A stretch of DNA of 64,000 bases, from the NCBI RefSeq assembly GCF_000002985.6, contig NC_003281.10:7998001-8062000 (forward strand), in the 5' to 3' direction. The notes under the pieces were generated by a model. It saw only the letters and a program-made list of their open reading frames with translations, was not told the origin of the DNA and did no database searches. The translations under genes were made by a program, and so were the position numbers. This DNA is from Caenorhabditis elegans. Its lineage: Eukaryota; Nematoda; Chromadorea; Rhabditida; Rhabditidae. This document shows positions 24,463-35,532 of the stretch, one piece after another. The first letter of the stretch is position 1. Each line of letters begins with the position of its first letter.

Positions 24463-27127
24463 ATGGCTGACGATGAAGATGATATAGTTTGGATTCGTGA
24501 AGATACAGCTCAATCATCAGTTCCAACATCTCCAACAACTCCAGCAACTATCATTGAAGCTGCACCTGTATTGAGTGATGCATTTGATAAACCAATTCTA
24601 AAATCAGTTGAAACTATTTCTGTATCAAATGGACCACCTGAAGTCACAATCAGTGCTCCACCACCAACTCCTCCAGCTGCTCCATTAGCCCCACAGATAA
24701 CTCCAATGGTGCTTTCAACAGTTCCAGATGCAGCTCCTGCTCAGGATATTCCAGCTTTAATTTTAGCTGCACTTGCACCAGAACCAGTTCCAGAACCCGA
24801 ACCAGAAGTTGAGGCTAAGCAGAATGTAATAGTGGAAAAAGAAAATGAGATTAAAGATCAACAACAAAATGATCAACTCTCCGCAAAGTTGGATCCAAAA
24901 ACTCCAAATTCAGTTGATGATAACAGCATGAGTTTTGATATCAGTAAGTGTTATAAAGAAATTACTCTTTATTAATATTATTTCTTCGGAGATCAGTCAT
25001 GCGAAAGCTGTCCGTAATGAAAACCGTTTACATGGTTACAAAATTGGCTTCTCGTTAATTCGATTCATTAATTTATTTTTCCCATCTTCCAAACAGAATT
25101 CTAATTTTCAATTTTCAGGTGAATGTGAGCGAAAATTCAACACCGCCATCCGAGAGGCAAATGATATTCTAGAGGATTTCGATAAAAAATCAAAACAAGT
25201 TGCTGAAAATACTAAATTCGTTGCAAAGGAGTAAGTTGTTTGTTTGACAAGCAACAAGACAGTTTAATGAACTTTTCAATTTTAGTAATTTTGAAGAGAA
25301 AAAAATCAGGTATAGCTATCTTATAGCCTAAGCTTGAGTTCCAACCATTCCTCTAACTTTAAAGAAGTTTGACAAGATTGTGTAAAACGTTTTCAAAGTT
25401 GTTTAGATAGCAAGAAAAAGTCATTTTCAAGATTGGCCGAGCTCGCCGCAGATGCCCCAAGAGTGTTCCAGAAGACAATTGAAGATCATTCTCAAGTTCC
25501 AGAGATATCAGAATTACCGAGTGGAGGGTTTGTTCAAACAAATGTCTTTGGTAGAGTTCATGATTTACAGTCTTCCCAAAAATGTCGAATCTGTATTGAT
25601 TGGGGAAGGGATTTTGGAAGAAATCACAGGAACACTTGTACTTCCAACTGGACAAGTCTTAGTAACAGATGAGCGTGTTGGAATTCTATTATTCAATTTG
25701 GAAGGAGATGTTCTGGCTAAGGTAGTATTTTTTATGGTTTTGTAAAATTCACATAGTTTCTATAAGGATAAGGTCATTACAAAATAATCTTCGAGGAATT
25801 CTGCAATCCTACAGTAATAGTGAGCTAATTCCAAACATTATTAAGTTTCCAGATCTTGAATTTGATGTTCTGGAAGGTAAACAGACATTAAAAACTAGTT
25901 AACAAATATCAGGATTTCGTCTTCGATATGTAATTTCTCAAAAATGAGAACCTTGTCTATCAGATAAATTAAATTCCTAATTACAGATCAACCCAGCAGA
26001 TTTCCGTAAACTATGGAGTCCAGTTTATCATAAGGAACATATTTTGGTAGGTTTCAGTTTTTGCCCAAAATTTGACACAGTTGCCAATTTTGCAAATGGT
26101 AGGTAACGTTCTTGCTATCAATTATTGTCAATTTGGCAAACTAAAAGTTTCTGGAAATTCCGAGCACACATTATGAGAACAAAATAAGCAACAAAAAAAC
26201 AATCAAAAACATCTTAATATTCAGGTGCTTGCTGATGCAAAAAATGCTGAAAATCATTGGTCCCGTCATGTGATAAAGTTTACTTGCCAATTGGAATATG
26301 TTGCAAAAATTGAATGCCCTTCTTGGTTGGCAGAATGTACAATTTTAAGAGAACGTCTGAGTATTGCACATAATGATCATTTATATCTTTGTGTTTGTGG
26401 AGAGGTTTGTTATACGAAAGAGGGTTCTTTATATCCTTAAGTTTGACATTATTTAGATATTCTCTGGTATCTACGAACTGACTCCAATTGGACAATGGAC
26501 TGAGTTGGAATATAAATTATCAGAAGCTTACATCGATATGCTAGCCTTTGCAACAATTGGACCAATTACTCAGCTTCTCGTTGTAGAAGGTAGGCCCTTT
26601 CATATGTTTAGAGTTTATTATTTAACCAAGCAGCCCAGATAATGCAGAACATAATTTTAAATATTTATCAACAGCGGCTCAACAACAAGCCCTTGTGACG
26701 AGAAATAAAACTAGTAATTTCTAGGCCGTCGAAATTATGTTCTACTGGTTTCTGTACGGGAATCTCGAATTGTAGATAGAAAGCGAATGGCAATTTGTGA
26801 ACGTCCTGGAGCTTTGGCAAAGGATGAAGCTGGTAAAATTTTCTGGATCATCATTTTTCGGAAATGTACAATTTTGACATTTTTAGGTCGCCTATTCGTA
26901 TCTAATCGGTTCTCTGCAAGTATCCAGTTAGTTGACACAATGCGTTGGGTATCAGAGAAAAATGTGGCCATTACTGAAGCTTTTGTGAGTTGTAAAAGTT
27001 TATCCAAATTCATTTTTCTGAAAATGTTTTCCAGGTCCGCCATTTCACAGCATGTTGGGGACTTTTGGCAATTCCATTGAAAAATGCAGTTCGTCTCCAG
27101 AGATATTCTTTCCGTTCCCTTCGATAA
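24463..27127 (+). CDS. 522-aa protein with disordered N terminus and propeller-like repeats, function unknown
   Basis: Eleven exons: 24463-24943, 25119-25230, 25286-25309, 25399-25527, 25571-25721, 25987-26046, 26225-26404, 26457-26589, 26725-26832, 26887-26984, 27035-27127; 1569 nt. Residues ~1-160 are acidic and Pro/Ala-rich (many PEPVPEP-type steps), probably disordered. A short coiled-coil-like stretch follows (TAIREANDILEDFDKK). The C-terminal ~300 residues show repeated beta-strand patterns (LPTGQVLVTDERVGILLFNL, GRLFVSNRFSASIQLVD) like NHL or other beta-propeller repeats. Two junctions are less certain: the exon 4 acceptor is placed at TTTTCAAAG (25398) because the TTTAG ending at 25405 gives an in-frame stop, and the 43-nt intron 25528-25570 is needed to join two otherwise incompatible frames. 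The ATG directly follows a TTTTTAG acceptor. I do not recognise a named gene. Confidence 0.8.
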
Positions 27128-27262
27128 ACTCCTTAATTTTTAATCATATTTTTTTCAATTTGCCCTGTTTGTAAAAATAAAAACTTCACAACTTCAATCA
27201 ATTTTACATGACATTTTAAGAAGATAAATTAATGAATTAAAAAAATAATTATATATTGTCTA

Positions 27263-30037
27263 CTAGACTTGATCATCGGTTTTCTTTTTAGAAATCTTCG
27301 TCTGATCCACTTTCTTCAAATGTCCCGGACTGGTAACATCGATTTTCCATGCCAACGCTTTCAGTTCAGCCGCCAAGTTTTTAACGATTTCTCTGGAAGT
27401 TAGAGAGGATTTGAAATTACAAAAAATTATGTACTCACTTATTTGCCTCAAACTGCATATATTTCTTGTGAAGCTCTTCGGAAATCCATTTTCCCTGATA
27501 CCATATATGTCCTTCTACTGGTGGTGTTTTAGAGATTACAATCGCGAATCCTGGAAAATTATTCAAATTGTTGTAACTTTGAAAAGTAAGAGAGAAAATT
27601 ACTTTGCTCCAGCTCTGCTCTTCTTTTCTGTCGTTCTTCATCCATCGGTTTTTTCAATTCTGAGTCATCAAGCATCAATTCAATGTAGTCTTCACCAGTC
27701 ATTCGTTTCCATGTGGGTTCACGGCGTTTTTCAATTATTTGTCTGAAAAAAAAGATAATTATGACTGGAATAGGTACAATATCAACTAACCGAATGTCAC
27801 TCATTCTCTGCAAAGCGTTTTTACACTGATCAGCCAAATCATTCGGATTTTCTCCTTGATTCAATGGCTTCCGTTCCATTACTTTTTTGAGTATCGTTGA
27901 TAAATATGATGTTCTGCAAATAATGTATCAAATGATATATCTTATGATTAATTACTTACTTGACATTGAGATCATTAACCAACTCTCTTCCATATAAACA
28001 CAATTCTCCCGTTGAATACTTTTCTAAATTAGTTTCTTTTTGCGGCGACTCACGGATGTGTGATTGTGGTTCTGTTTGCTGAGCCATCGTCTCCTGAAAT
28101 AAGATAATAAAATTCTAACACTAAATAAATGTGCACAGAGTGAATGCTCGACTTCATTCAATAACTTGCACACTACAGAACAAAATGGTCTATAATTTGT
28201 ATTCAAAGCGTGTTTTGGTGGAAAATTGCATGTTGTGGGGGATAAAATTCGACTTTGAAGTAGTTTCCACGGAACAAAATAAATTTAATAAAATTTAATA
28301 TAGACTCAAACTAATTTCAGAAGATTAAATACAATATTTTTTTAATCAAATTCGTATTTATCAAATGATTATTTCCACAAACCTGGGCTCTTTGCTGTGA
28401 AGAAGCAGATGTTTGTTGTGGTGGATGACCAGTTTGTGGTGGAATTGAAACTGTTGGTGGATTCGCAAAGGCTTGTTCGGCTTGAAGTTGTCCAGCTCTG
28501 TTTTGTTGTTGTTGCTGATGTTGTTGAAGCATGTACTCTTGCTGTTGTTGTTGCCGTGCAGCCAGTTCTTGCTCCTGCTGTTAAACGATTTTAGATATTT
28601 CGATTCAGAATTTAGATTCTTAAATTTCTGAACAAAACTATGGCGTGATCAGAAAAATTATTAAATTCAAAAATCATAAAATTAAGCTCTTGCTGTCAGA
28701 ATTAAATTTCAAGTTTTATAACTCACCAATTGAGCATTTCTTGCTTCATTATCCGGTCTCCGAGCAATTGTTTGAGTTGGTGCAGCATGAGGATTAGTGG
28801 CTGTAGAATACGTTGTTGGTTGTTGAAGAAGTTGACTGAGATGGGATTGTTGTTGTGGCGGAGCTGGTGGAAGTGGAGCAGAAGAAAGATGTTGAGCAAG
28901 AAGAGAAGTTGTCGGATGATGCATTGGTGGAGACGAGAAATCGGGCATGTTTCTGAATATAAACAGTTATGAATGTTTTCTAAATAAATTTTTTTTGCCA
29001 GATTCCAGAATCCCTGAAGCGAAACTCTGTGATTTTTGCAAAAAAAATACGGTACTCGGTCTTGGCACGACACATTTTTGTTAAATGAGGAAATATGTGT
29101 GCGAAGAATTGTAAAAAAAAGTGTTCAAATTTTTTTAAAAATAAACTAATATATTTTTATTTCAAATTTTGAACTTTGAAAAATTGAGGAAAATTCGGCA
29201 GAAATTAGTTTGAAACTACAGTATTCTTTGAAGGCGCACTACTTTTAATATTTACAAAAATTGTCGTGTCTGTGGAGACCTGGTACTATATTTTTGGAGT
29301 AAAAAAGTAAAATTTCGTGTTTGGGAAATTATGGAAAAATTGCTGAAACTTACGGATCCATCATTGGAGGCATTCCTTGTGGCATTCCAGGTGGCATCCC
29401 ATGCATCGGTGGATATCCATATGGATGACTTGAAGGAGGCATCCCAGGCATTCCGGATGGTCCTGCTTGCATTCCGTATCGATTTTCTTGACTCCACATT
29501 GGTTCTTGTTTTACTGAATATGCTTCAGGGGATTAGAAAATGTTCTTTTTTTTTTATGGGGAAGGAGATTTGGACTTATTTATATTATGGGATTAGGAGA
29601 ATGTAAATCTGACTTTGTAAGTGTTTTCTGTGATCCGATCTAACGGAAAGCTTTGCAAAAATGTGGATAATCTATATCTTCAAAGGTTTAGCTTCAAATA
29701 AATATAATAATCAAGAAAAACTTGAAAAATGTTTTTCAGGCGCGATTTGCACATTTTATTTCAATTATTTTAAATGCAAATATCAAAATTGCAGCTGTTG
29801 GGTGAAATTCCACAAGAGGAATTATTTTTGCATGATATTTCCAGCTAAAGCCTCACTTTGAATTCCCATAAACGGTGGTGGACCGCCTGGAGGCCCCGGT
29901 TGAGGATATTGAGGAGACTGTGGAATGTATGGCATCGGCATTCCAGCTTGATACATTGGATAATATGGTGTAGGTGGAAATGGTGGAGGTTGATTTGGGT
30001 TGCCAGGCGGGTAATTTGGGGGTTGATTCGGATTCAT
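27263..30037 (-). CDS. mdt-30: Mediator subunit MED30 (MDT-30), Pro/Gln-rich, 466 aa
   Basis: Nine exons: 30037-29857, 29513-29354, 28952-28727, 28577-28383, 28093-27960, 27913-27791, 27742-27603, 27550-27439, 27392-27263; 1401 nt. The N-terminal half is low complexity: Pro/Asn/Gln-rich, then Met/Gly/Pro repeats ([12 protein letters not shown]), then Gln/Pro runs. The C-terminal ~210 residues are helical and charged: [15 protein letters not shown] and the following helices match the MED30 pattern of two coupled helices, ending in a basic tail ([11 protein letters not shown]). MED30 is a metazoan Mediator subunit bridging activators and RNA polymerase II; the human protein is ~180 aa, so the long N terminus is a worm addition. 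An AACTTCAG acceptor lies 5 nt before the ATG. The gene starts only ~280 nt after the RFC5 stop on the same strand, as in a worm operon. The exon 4 acceptor is a CAGCAG tandem (28575-28580), optionally removing one Gln. Confidence 0.88.
29036..29300. repeat. inverted-repeat interspersed element, copy D (in an mdt-30 intron)
   Basis: The left end (AATACGGTACTCGGTCTTGG, near 29045) is mirrored by the right end (GTGGAGACCTGGTACTATAT, near 29272-29291). The inner motif AAACTACAGTATTCTTTGAA-GGCGCAC matches the GTGCGCC-TTTAAAGAGTACTGTAGTTT core of copies A-C in inverted form. It lies between mdt-30 exons 2 and 3. Confidence 0.8.
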
Positions 30038-30314
30038 TGGTGCTGAAGTTTTGGAATTTCATAATTGTTCCGTTTCTGATTCTGATATTGAGAGAGCGAT
30101 AACTTACTCCACAGTAAAATTAAAATGTAGTAATCAAGTTGCAACCAGTTTATTGGATATTCATACATGTAAGTGTAAAGTCAACTTTTTCACAGATCGA
30201 GGATAATAAATGAGGTCACTTAAAAAATATAAAAATATACTGAGAGATCAAACAATTTACTCATTTCGTGAAAAATAGGAATCACCGAGACAGCCAAAGG
30301 AGAATAGAATACTC
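30038..30314 (-). other. probable intercistronic region RFC5 to mdt-30
   Basis: 277 nt between the RFC5 stop and the mdt-30 ATG, both on the minus strand. It ends in an acceptor (CAAAACTTCAG) right before the downstream ATG. The spacing fits worm operons whose downstream genes receive SL2; this is inferred from distance only. Confidence 0.55.
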
Positions 30315-31523
30315 TTAAAATTCCATGTCTTCAATTTCCAAGTTCTTCATCTCTTTCACACACAAACGTTTTGCCTCGAAAAAAGCTGCAACAACAGCTG
30401 CAAGCTGTGTTTCATTAGAACATCCAGTTGACAAATTCTCCTCAACTTCTCCTAATCCAGTGATAATAGCTGACATTGCTTCATCTGGGATGTCCAAAGT
30501 GAATACAAAATCGTGGAGATGAGTGATGACATCTTGAAGGGCATATCCGTTCTCGAACAATTTCGTTTGAATTGTATTCATACATTTTTTCGATGGATCA
30601 TTCAGTAGAGTCTTCACAACTTCTTTCATTTCTTTCGGTGTCGGCTGTCCAATACACTGGTAAACTGTATTTTCTGAAACTGTATCGAAACTCATTGCAG
30701 TACTTTGAAGTGTGTTGATGACAGTTCTCATGTCACCTTTTGAAACAATCAAAAGTGCATCTTTTCCATCTGGAGTCATTTTCAGTTGTTCCGTCTCCAC
30801 AATGTATTCCAACCGGGGAACAATCAGTTTTTGATCTAAGGGAGCGAATCGGAAACGAGTACAACGGGATTGAATAGCTGGAACGATTGATGCCAAGTAG
30901 TTGCAGATGATGCAGAAACGAACGTTGTCCGTGTACTTTTCAATCACTCTGAAATAAATATTTACATTGTGGATGATTATATTTTGTTCATAATCAGTTT
31001 TATCTAACCTTCTCAATGCATTCTGAGCATCCTTTGTCATAGCATCAGCCTCGTCAAGAATCACAAGCTTAAACGGCACAGTGCCTGTGTTGGAAGATGT
31101 CGAAAATGCTTGAAGTCCTTTTGTTTGTGCGAAGTTTACGATGGTGTTTCTGAAAATTGCTATAAATTTAAAAACGCCTGATCAATAGTTTATCTATTTA
31201 CCTCACAACATCAATTCCACGTTCATCTGAAGCGTTCAATTCCAATACCATTGACGCCATTTTCGTCGGGGAATACATTTGTCGCGCTGCTGCTAACACC
31301 GTCGTCGTTTTTCCAGTTCCAGGTGGTCCGTAGAAAAGAAGATGAGGCAATGTGCGGTTTTCAATAAATTTCGTCACTAAAATGTCTCGAAGTTAAAATA
31401 AAATTTGAAAATTGGAAATAACTCACAAGTTTTTACAATCTGCTCGTGTGCGACAAGTTCGTCCAACTTGCTTGGACGATATTTCTCCACCCATGGCAAA
31501 TTTGAAGCTGTTGTTGTAGTCAT
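30315..31523 (-). CDS. rfc-5: replication factor C subunit 5 (clamp loader AAA+ ATPase), 348 aa
   Basis: Four exons: 31523-31427, 31376-31202, 31149-31009, 30948-30315; 1047 nt. The family start [15 protein letters not shown] is present. Walker [10 protein letters not shown] sits at residues 49-57, Walker [12 protein letters not shown] at ~119-129, and the SRC arginine-finger motif at residues 165-167 (QSRCTRFRF). The rest is the helical RFC lid and collar domain. Length and the [12 protein letters not shown] block fit the human RFC5/yeast Rfc3 branch rather than the large subunit. It acts in the five-subunit complex that opens PCNA and loads it on primer-template junctions during DNA replication and repair. 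The ATG follows TTGAATTTTAG by ~9 nt, a likely trans-splice site. It is followed at ~280 nt by mdt-30 and preceded at ~355 nt by a phosphatase-like gene on the same strand. Confidence 0.95.
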
Positions 31524-31878
31524 TTTGGTTAGCTAAAATTCAAGAATTAAATTAAAATAATCAAAACGCAGCAAAAATAAAAAAAGGGAATAACAAACAT
31601 TCAAAAATTGCAGAGAATGTTCTTCTCGAGAACCGGTTCTAGAGCCCATCGCGACATTCGCGGCAAAAATGTTCTCCGAGAGGATTTCACGAGGCTGTCC
31701 ACTGGTCGCGGCGAGACCCATTCAGTTTACTTTTGGCAGAACCTTTGAAGAATTTTGACATTTTATATATATATATATATATGAGAAGCTTCACTCTTGA
31801 TGGCAAAGCACATGTAATTTTGCAAAATTTTGGAATAAAAAACGGAGGAAAAAAGTTGAAAAAATAATTTTATTGACA
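31524..31878. other. gap between the phosphatase-like gene and RFC5
   Basis: 355 nt on the transcript path of two minus-strand genes, with an (AT)n microsatellite at about 31763-31781. Two same-strand starts this close could mean a three-gene operon (phosphatase, RFC5, MED30), or an independent RFC5 promoter. Confidence 0.5.
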
Positions 31879-33063
31879 TCAATCAATATTCATAGGTGGA
31901 GGAGCTAGCTGGGCAAGTTGTTCGAGTTCTTGGAGAGACGCATATTCCGATGATCCAGGGCTGAAAAAGCAAATAGGAATACAAATAAAATAAAAACGGA
32001 AACTTACAATTGTGTGACTTCATCTGGAGGAGGAACATTTTCATTGCAAAGTTTGGATTTTTCATGATTGAAATGCTTATTTTCCCGTTTGACGCCACTT
32101 TCATGACGGCACCGCTGTTCTGAAAGGAACAAGTGATATTTAAAGAAATTCTAATAGGCACAAACATCGATTTCATTCATGTATCTAGGAGCTGAGAAGA
32201 TTGTACAAAGCTTTCGATCCGCGAAAAACTTGAACCCAGCTGGCATCATCTGGATGAAAAAATTCGATAATTTTTGTAATAAATTTCAGGTTTACCTGAT
32301 GTCCTCTAACTATCAATGAAATATTCAAAAGACGGCAGGTTTCGTTTACAGCGGCTTCATTGAAACATACTGAAAGTCCACGCTTATTGTTACGAATGAA
32401 GCTTGGCTTTGCTGGACTGAAAATTTCAATCAAATAGTAAAAATGAAACTTTCTCAAATTTACATACGCGTCAAAGTCCTCCCAAAAAGTTCGTGCTAAA
32501 ATAATGTCAATCACATTTTCAAAACAACAACTGAACAAACTCTAAATCCATATCTGAAATTGATTGCCCGTGTTTCGTGATTTCCTCGCAAAAGAATGTA
32601 TTGTTTGGGAAAGCATATCTGAAATAAGTTAATAAGGAATGTAAATAGCATGGAAATTATGACCTTTAGCGAGAAAACTAGACATATACAGTCTAACGAT
32701 TTATAGCCTCGATCCACATAATCTCCAAGGAAAACCCATCTAAAACAAGACTTTAATTGAGCATTTATCTAGTTTAAAAAACTAGAATCATAAAGTCAAT
32801 GTGCATTTGAAATGTGGATAGAGTACTGTTTTGCGAGAAAAATAAACTCACTTTTTCGTGGAAAATCCATAGATCGGCTTACTCTTGGCATTTTCTGAAG
32901 AATTTCGAGTATTCAACAATCTCACGAGATCTTCGAATTGTCCGTGAATATCTCCAACAATTGTCACAGGCGGAGAAATTTCTGCGAGTGTTTTCTCTTT
33001 TTTAAATAGTTCAATAACCATATCAAGTAAACAAAAAAGCTCCGTCTTCGAGTAAGTTCTCAT
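31879..33063 (-). CDS. PP1-like serine/threonine phosphatase, internally truncated and probably inactive
   Basis: Exons: 33063-32852, 32739-32664, 32618-32537, 32495-32468, 32416-32296, 32249-32166, 32119(or 32114)-32008, 31960-31879; ~256-263 aa against ~320 for PP1. The N-terminal half keeps the metal-binding signatures GDIHGQ, GDYVDRG and RGNHE. The C-terminal half keeps RGHQ, FSAP and the terminal beta strands. Between them, after YGFR, only ~10 residues remain before a PP1-like [16 protein letters not shown] block: the stretch with the conserved metal-ligand His (LCMHGGLSP in PP1) is absent. The exon 7 acceptor is a tandem: AG at 32120 gives the PP1-like [10 protein letters not shown] frame but an early stop at 31905, while AG at 32115 gives a different long frame ending at 31879 (PPPMNID). 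The frame stays open upstream of the ATG as far as an acceptor at ~33143, so the start is uncertain. An out-of-frame ATG precedes it. Catalytic activity is doubtful. Confidence 0.75.
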
Positions 33064-33503
33064 TTCGTGTTTCTTCCAATCTTTGACTTGTAAATGCTTT
33101 TTACAAAACTGTTGCACATCGAATGGTTTTTTATCAAATGACTGAAAATGGCAAAGTATTCTTTAGGTAAAAGCTAAACTACTTATCATATCAGAAGTTA
33201 TATAAACTGCTAAATACTTGCTGCTAGAAATTTAGAAAATAAAAATGAATTAATTCATGAATAATTTAGTAATTTATTCACGTTCAATTAAAAACAAATA
33301 ATACTGTAGTTGTTTCCAAAAAAGTACATTAATCCTGCCATTATCTTTTGATTGGTTTATTTATCGTCAGCTTAATAACACAATTTCAAGATCTAAAACT
33401 ATTACACCATTTAAAAATTAACGTCAGATTTCAAATTTCCACATTTTTGTTTATAAGAATTATTACTTTATTTCTACACATAAGTTACACTTTAAACAGT
33501 TCA

Positions 33504-35532
33504 CTAACCCATCATAGGACAAATGAACAAATTTCCAAAGAGACGAACAAAATTACAATGGGAGGGATATACAATAGATTGGCAAAACGGATTTGAGATT
33601 ATTGTTGCCAGGCATTCACAGAATTGATTATCACATTCCATTTGTGGAAGTGTACATCCCGCATAACAGAGATCATGGTACATACAACATTGGTTTACTG
33701 AAAATTGTTACTTAAAAAGAAAGGAAAATGATCTATTTGTTTAGAAAAATATAAAATTGAAAATTTGATTAAGGAGTTTTATATTGGTGAACGAATTTTA
33801 AGGTAATAAAGAATTAAGCCACAATGACATGCCTGCCTTCACGGTTACCTAATAAGGGAAGGCTCTGAACTCGTTATCGGACTTCGTTACGCCATTATAT
33901 ACATTCGATAGAGAATGGTTACAGATGATCAATCCAAAACATTTAGCTGCTTTCAGAGCAGGTTACGACATTTTGAAAGTGCCAAAATACCCCTTTTTAA
34001 AAATTCCAAAAAATTAAAAAAAATTTTTTTTCTAAAAGTTGATATAAAATGTTTTCAAATAGTTGAAAATGATGGAAAAATCATACCATACAAGTTTCAG
34101 TTCATAATTCTCAAAAAAACCCTTAAATTGATCTACATGAACATCTACTTTTTGGAATTTTTCTCAAGATATGTAGATTAATTTAAGGGTTTTTTTGAGA
34201 GTGATGGGCTAAAACTTGTATAATATATGTTTTTAACTATTTTAAATCGATTACAACTATTTTTATCAACTTTCAGAAAAACAATTTTTCAGTGAAAATT
34301 TTAGATTTTTTTCAAAGGGGGTGCATCAAGGATTTTTTTTCGGCAACTTCAAAGTGTCGTAACTTGGTCGAACCTGCTCTGAAGCAGCTAAATTTTTAGG
34401 AGTGATCATCTGTAACCATTCTCTATCGAATTTATACAGTGGCGTAACGAAGTCCGATAACGAGTTCAGAGCCTTCCCTTGTAAGCATCAAGGCCGTCCA
34501 TTTCGTGACTCTCAATTTTTTGCACTTTTTGCCAGAATTGTTGATTCTTGAAAAAATTTGCAAGAATATTTGGATTAAAAATTTATCAAAATTATCAGAA
34601 ATTAGTTTAAAACTCTCACATTTTTTCCAAAAATTATCACAAAATTCTTGATTATTCTTCAAAAAAAAAAGTGAAATTTCAATGAAATCAAGTTGTTTGC
34701 AAGAATTTCACATAGAAAAGCCTATCAGTTGTAAAAAACTCAACCAGGTGCGATTACAGTACCAAAACTTCCGGTGTTTGATTAGAAAATACTCATTGTC
34801 TCATCTCTCATTGGATTAGTTCGGTCTTATGTAGTTAATAATTTCTTTATTCTAATTTTTCATTTTAGGAATGTTATTTCAGAAAATAGCTAAATTTGTG
34901 ATTTCTGTAATGTTGCCTGCCAAATTCGTGAAATGCAATAAAAATCTAATATCCCTTAACAGTGCAATCAGTATATTTTTACGTAATAGCTTCTTTGACA
35001 TCGGCGAGTTTTTGCTTATATGATTTGAGACTAAAAATTGACTATTAATGACAATTTCATGATGTTTAGCCACTTTAGTTGCAAATCTATTGCCTAAACA
35101 GATATTCGTGTTTTCAAGAAATTTTTCTCGGTTTTTTTTGGCAAGAATTCTCGTTTCTTGATTCTTGCAAAAATTTTCCCGTTGGACGGCCTTGCTAAGC
35201 ATGTCCACAAGCGTACATAGTATTTCATTCATGACTCACAATTGATAATTCAAAACGGTATGCTGGCAACCAGGCAGGCAGGCTTGATGAGCTGGCGCAA
35301 GAAAGTTCTACTATTGGTCATTCAAGTATATGCATATCCGTTTTTACTTTAAAAAAATCTTTTGGAACTCACATTGAATTTGATCACAAAAATAAGAAGA
35401 CGTGTAGGAAATTGAAGTCGAAATGGAACCGGATCCACATCGAAATTCCTCATATGGAACTAATTGAGCATACGTTTTAAAACTGAGAAATACTATGAAT
35501 AAAACAGCATAAATGCATCGAACATTACACAT
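33504..35532 (-). CDS. small secreted phospholipase A2-like protein, 117 aa
   Basis: Two exons: 35532-35373 and 33697-33504, joined across a 1.68-kb intron; 354 nt. Residues 1-22 are a signal peptide (hydrophobic AVLFIVFLSF core, then YAQ). A Cys-rich domain follows: FRCGSGS resembles the calcium-loop region, and QCCMYHDLCY is the phospholipase A2 active-site signature C-C-x-x-H-D-x-C with the catalytic His-Asp pair. At least eight further Cys suggest disulphides. The protein is shorter than typical secreted PLA2 and lacks an obvious second catalytic Asp segment, so enzyme activity is not assured. The intron holds a ~630-bp palindrome and a second ~700-bp element with a target-site duplication. 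Confidence 0.8.
33852..34485. repeat. ~630-bp foldback (palindromic) element in an intron
   Basis: Left arm AAGGGAAGGCTCTGAACTCG, then GTTATCGGACTTCGTTACGCC, is mirrored at the right end (GGCGTAACGAAGTCCGATAA, then CGAGTTCAGAGCCTTCCCTT). The arms run inward through ATGGTTACAGATGATCA and the Leu/Lys-like AT region to a centre near 34150-34170 (TCAAAAAAACCCTTAAAT... with its inverse). Non-coding; the open frames inside it are by-products. Confidence 0.9.
34489..35195. mobile_element. MITE-like element with 12-bp terminal inverted repeats and 7-bp target-site duplication
   Basis: Begins CAAGGCCGTCCA (34489-34500) and ends TGGACGGCCTTG (35183-35194) plus one C. It is flanked on both sides by TAAGCAT (34482-34488 and 35196-35202). 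Inner arms carry related TTGCAAGAAT-rich sequence in inverted orientation. No transposase frame, so nonautonomous. It abuts the right end of the palindrome at 33852-34485. Confidence 0.8.
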
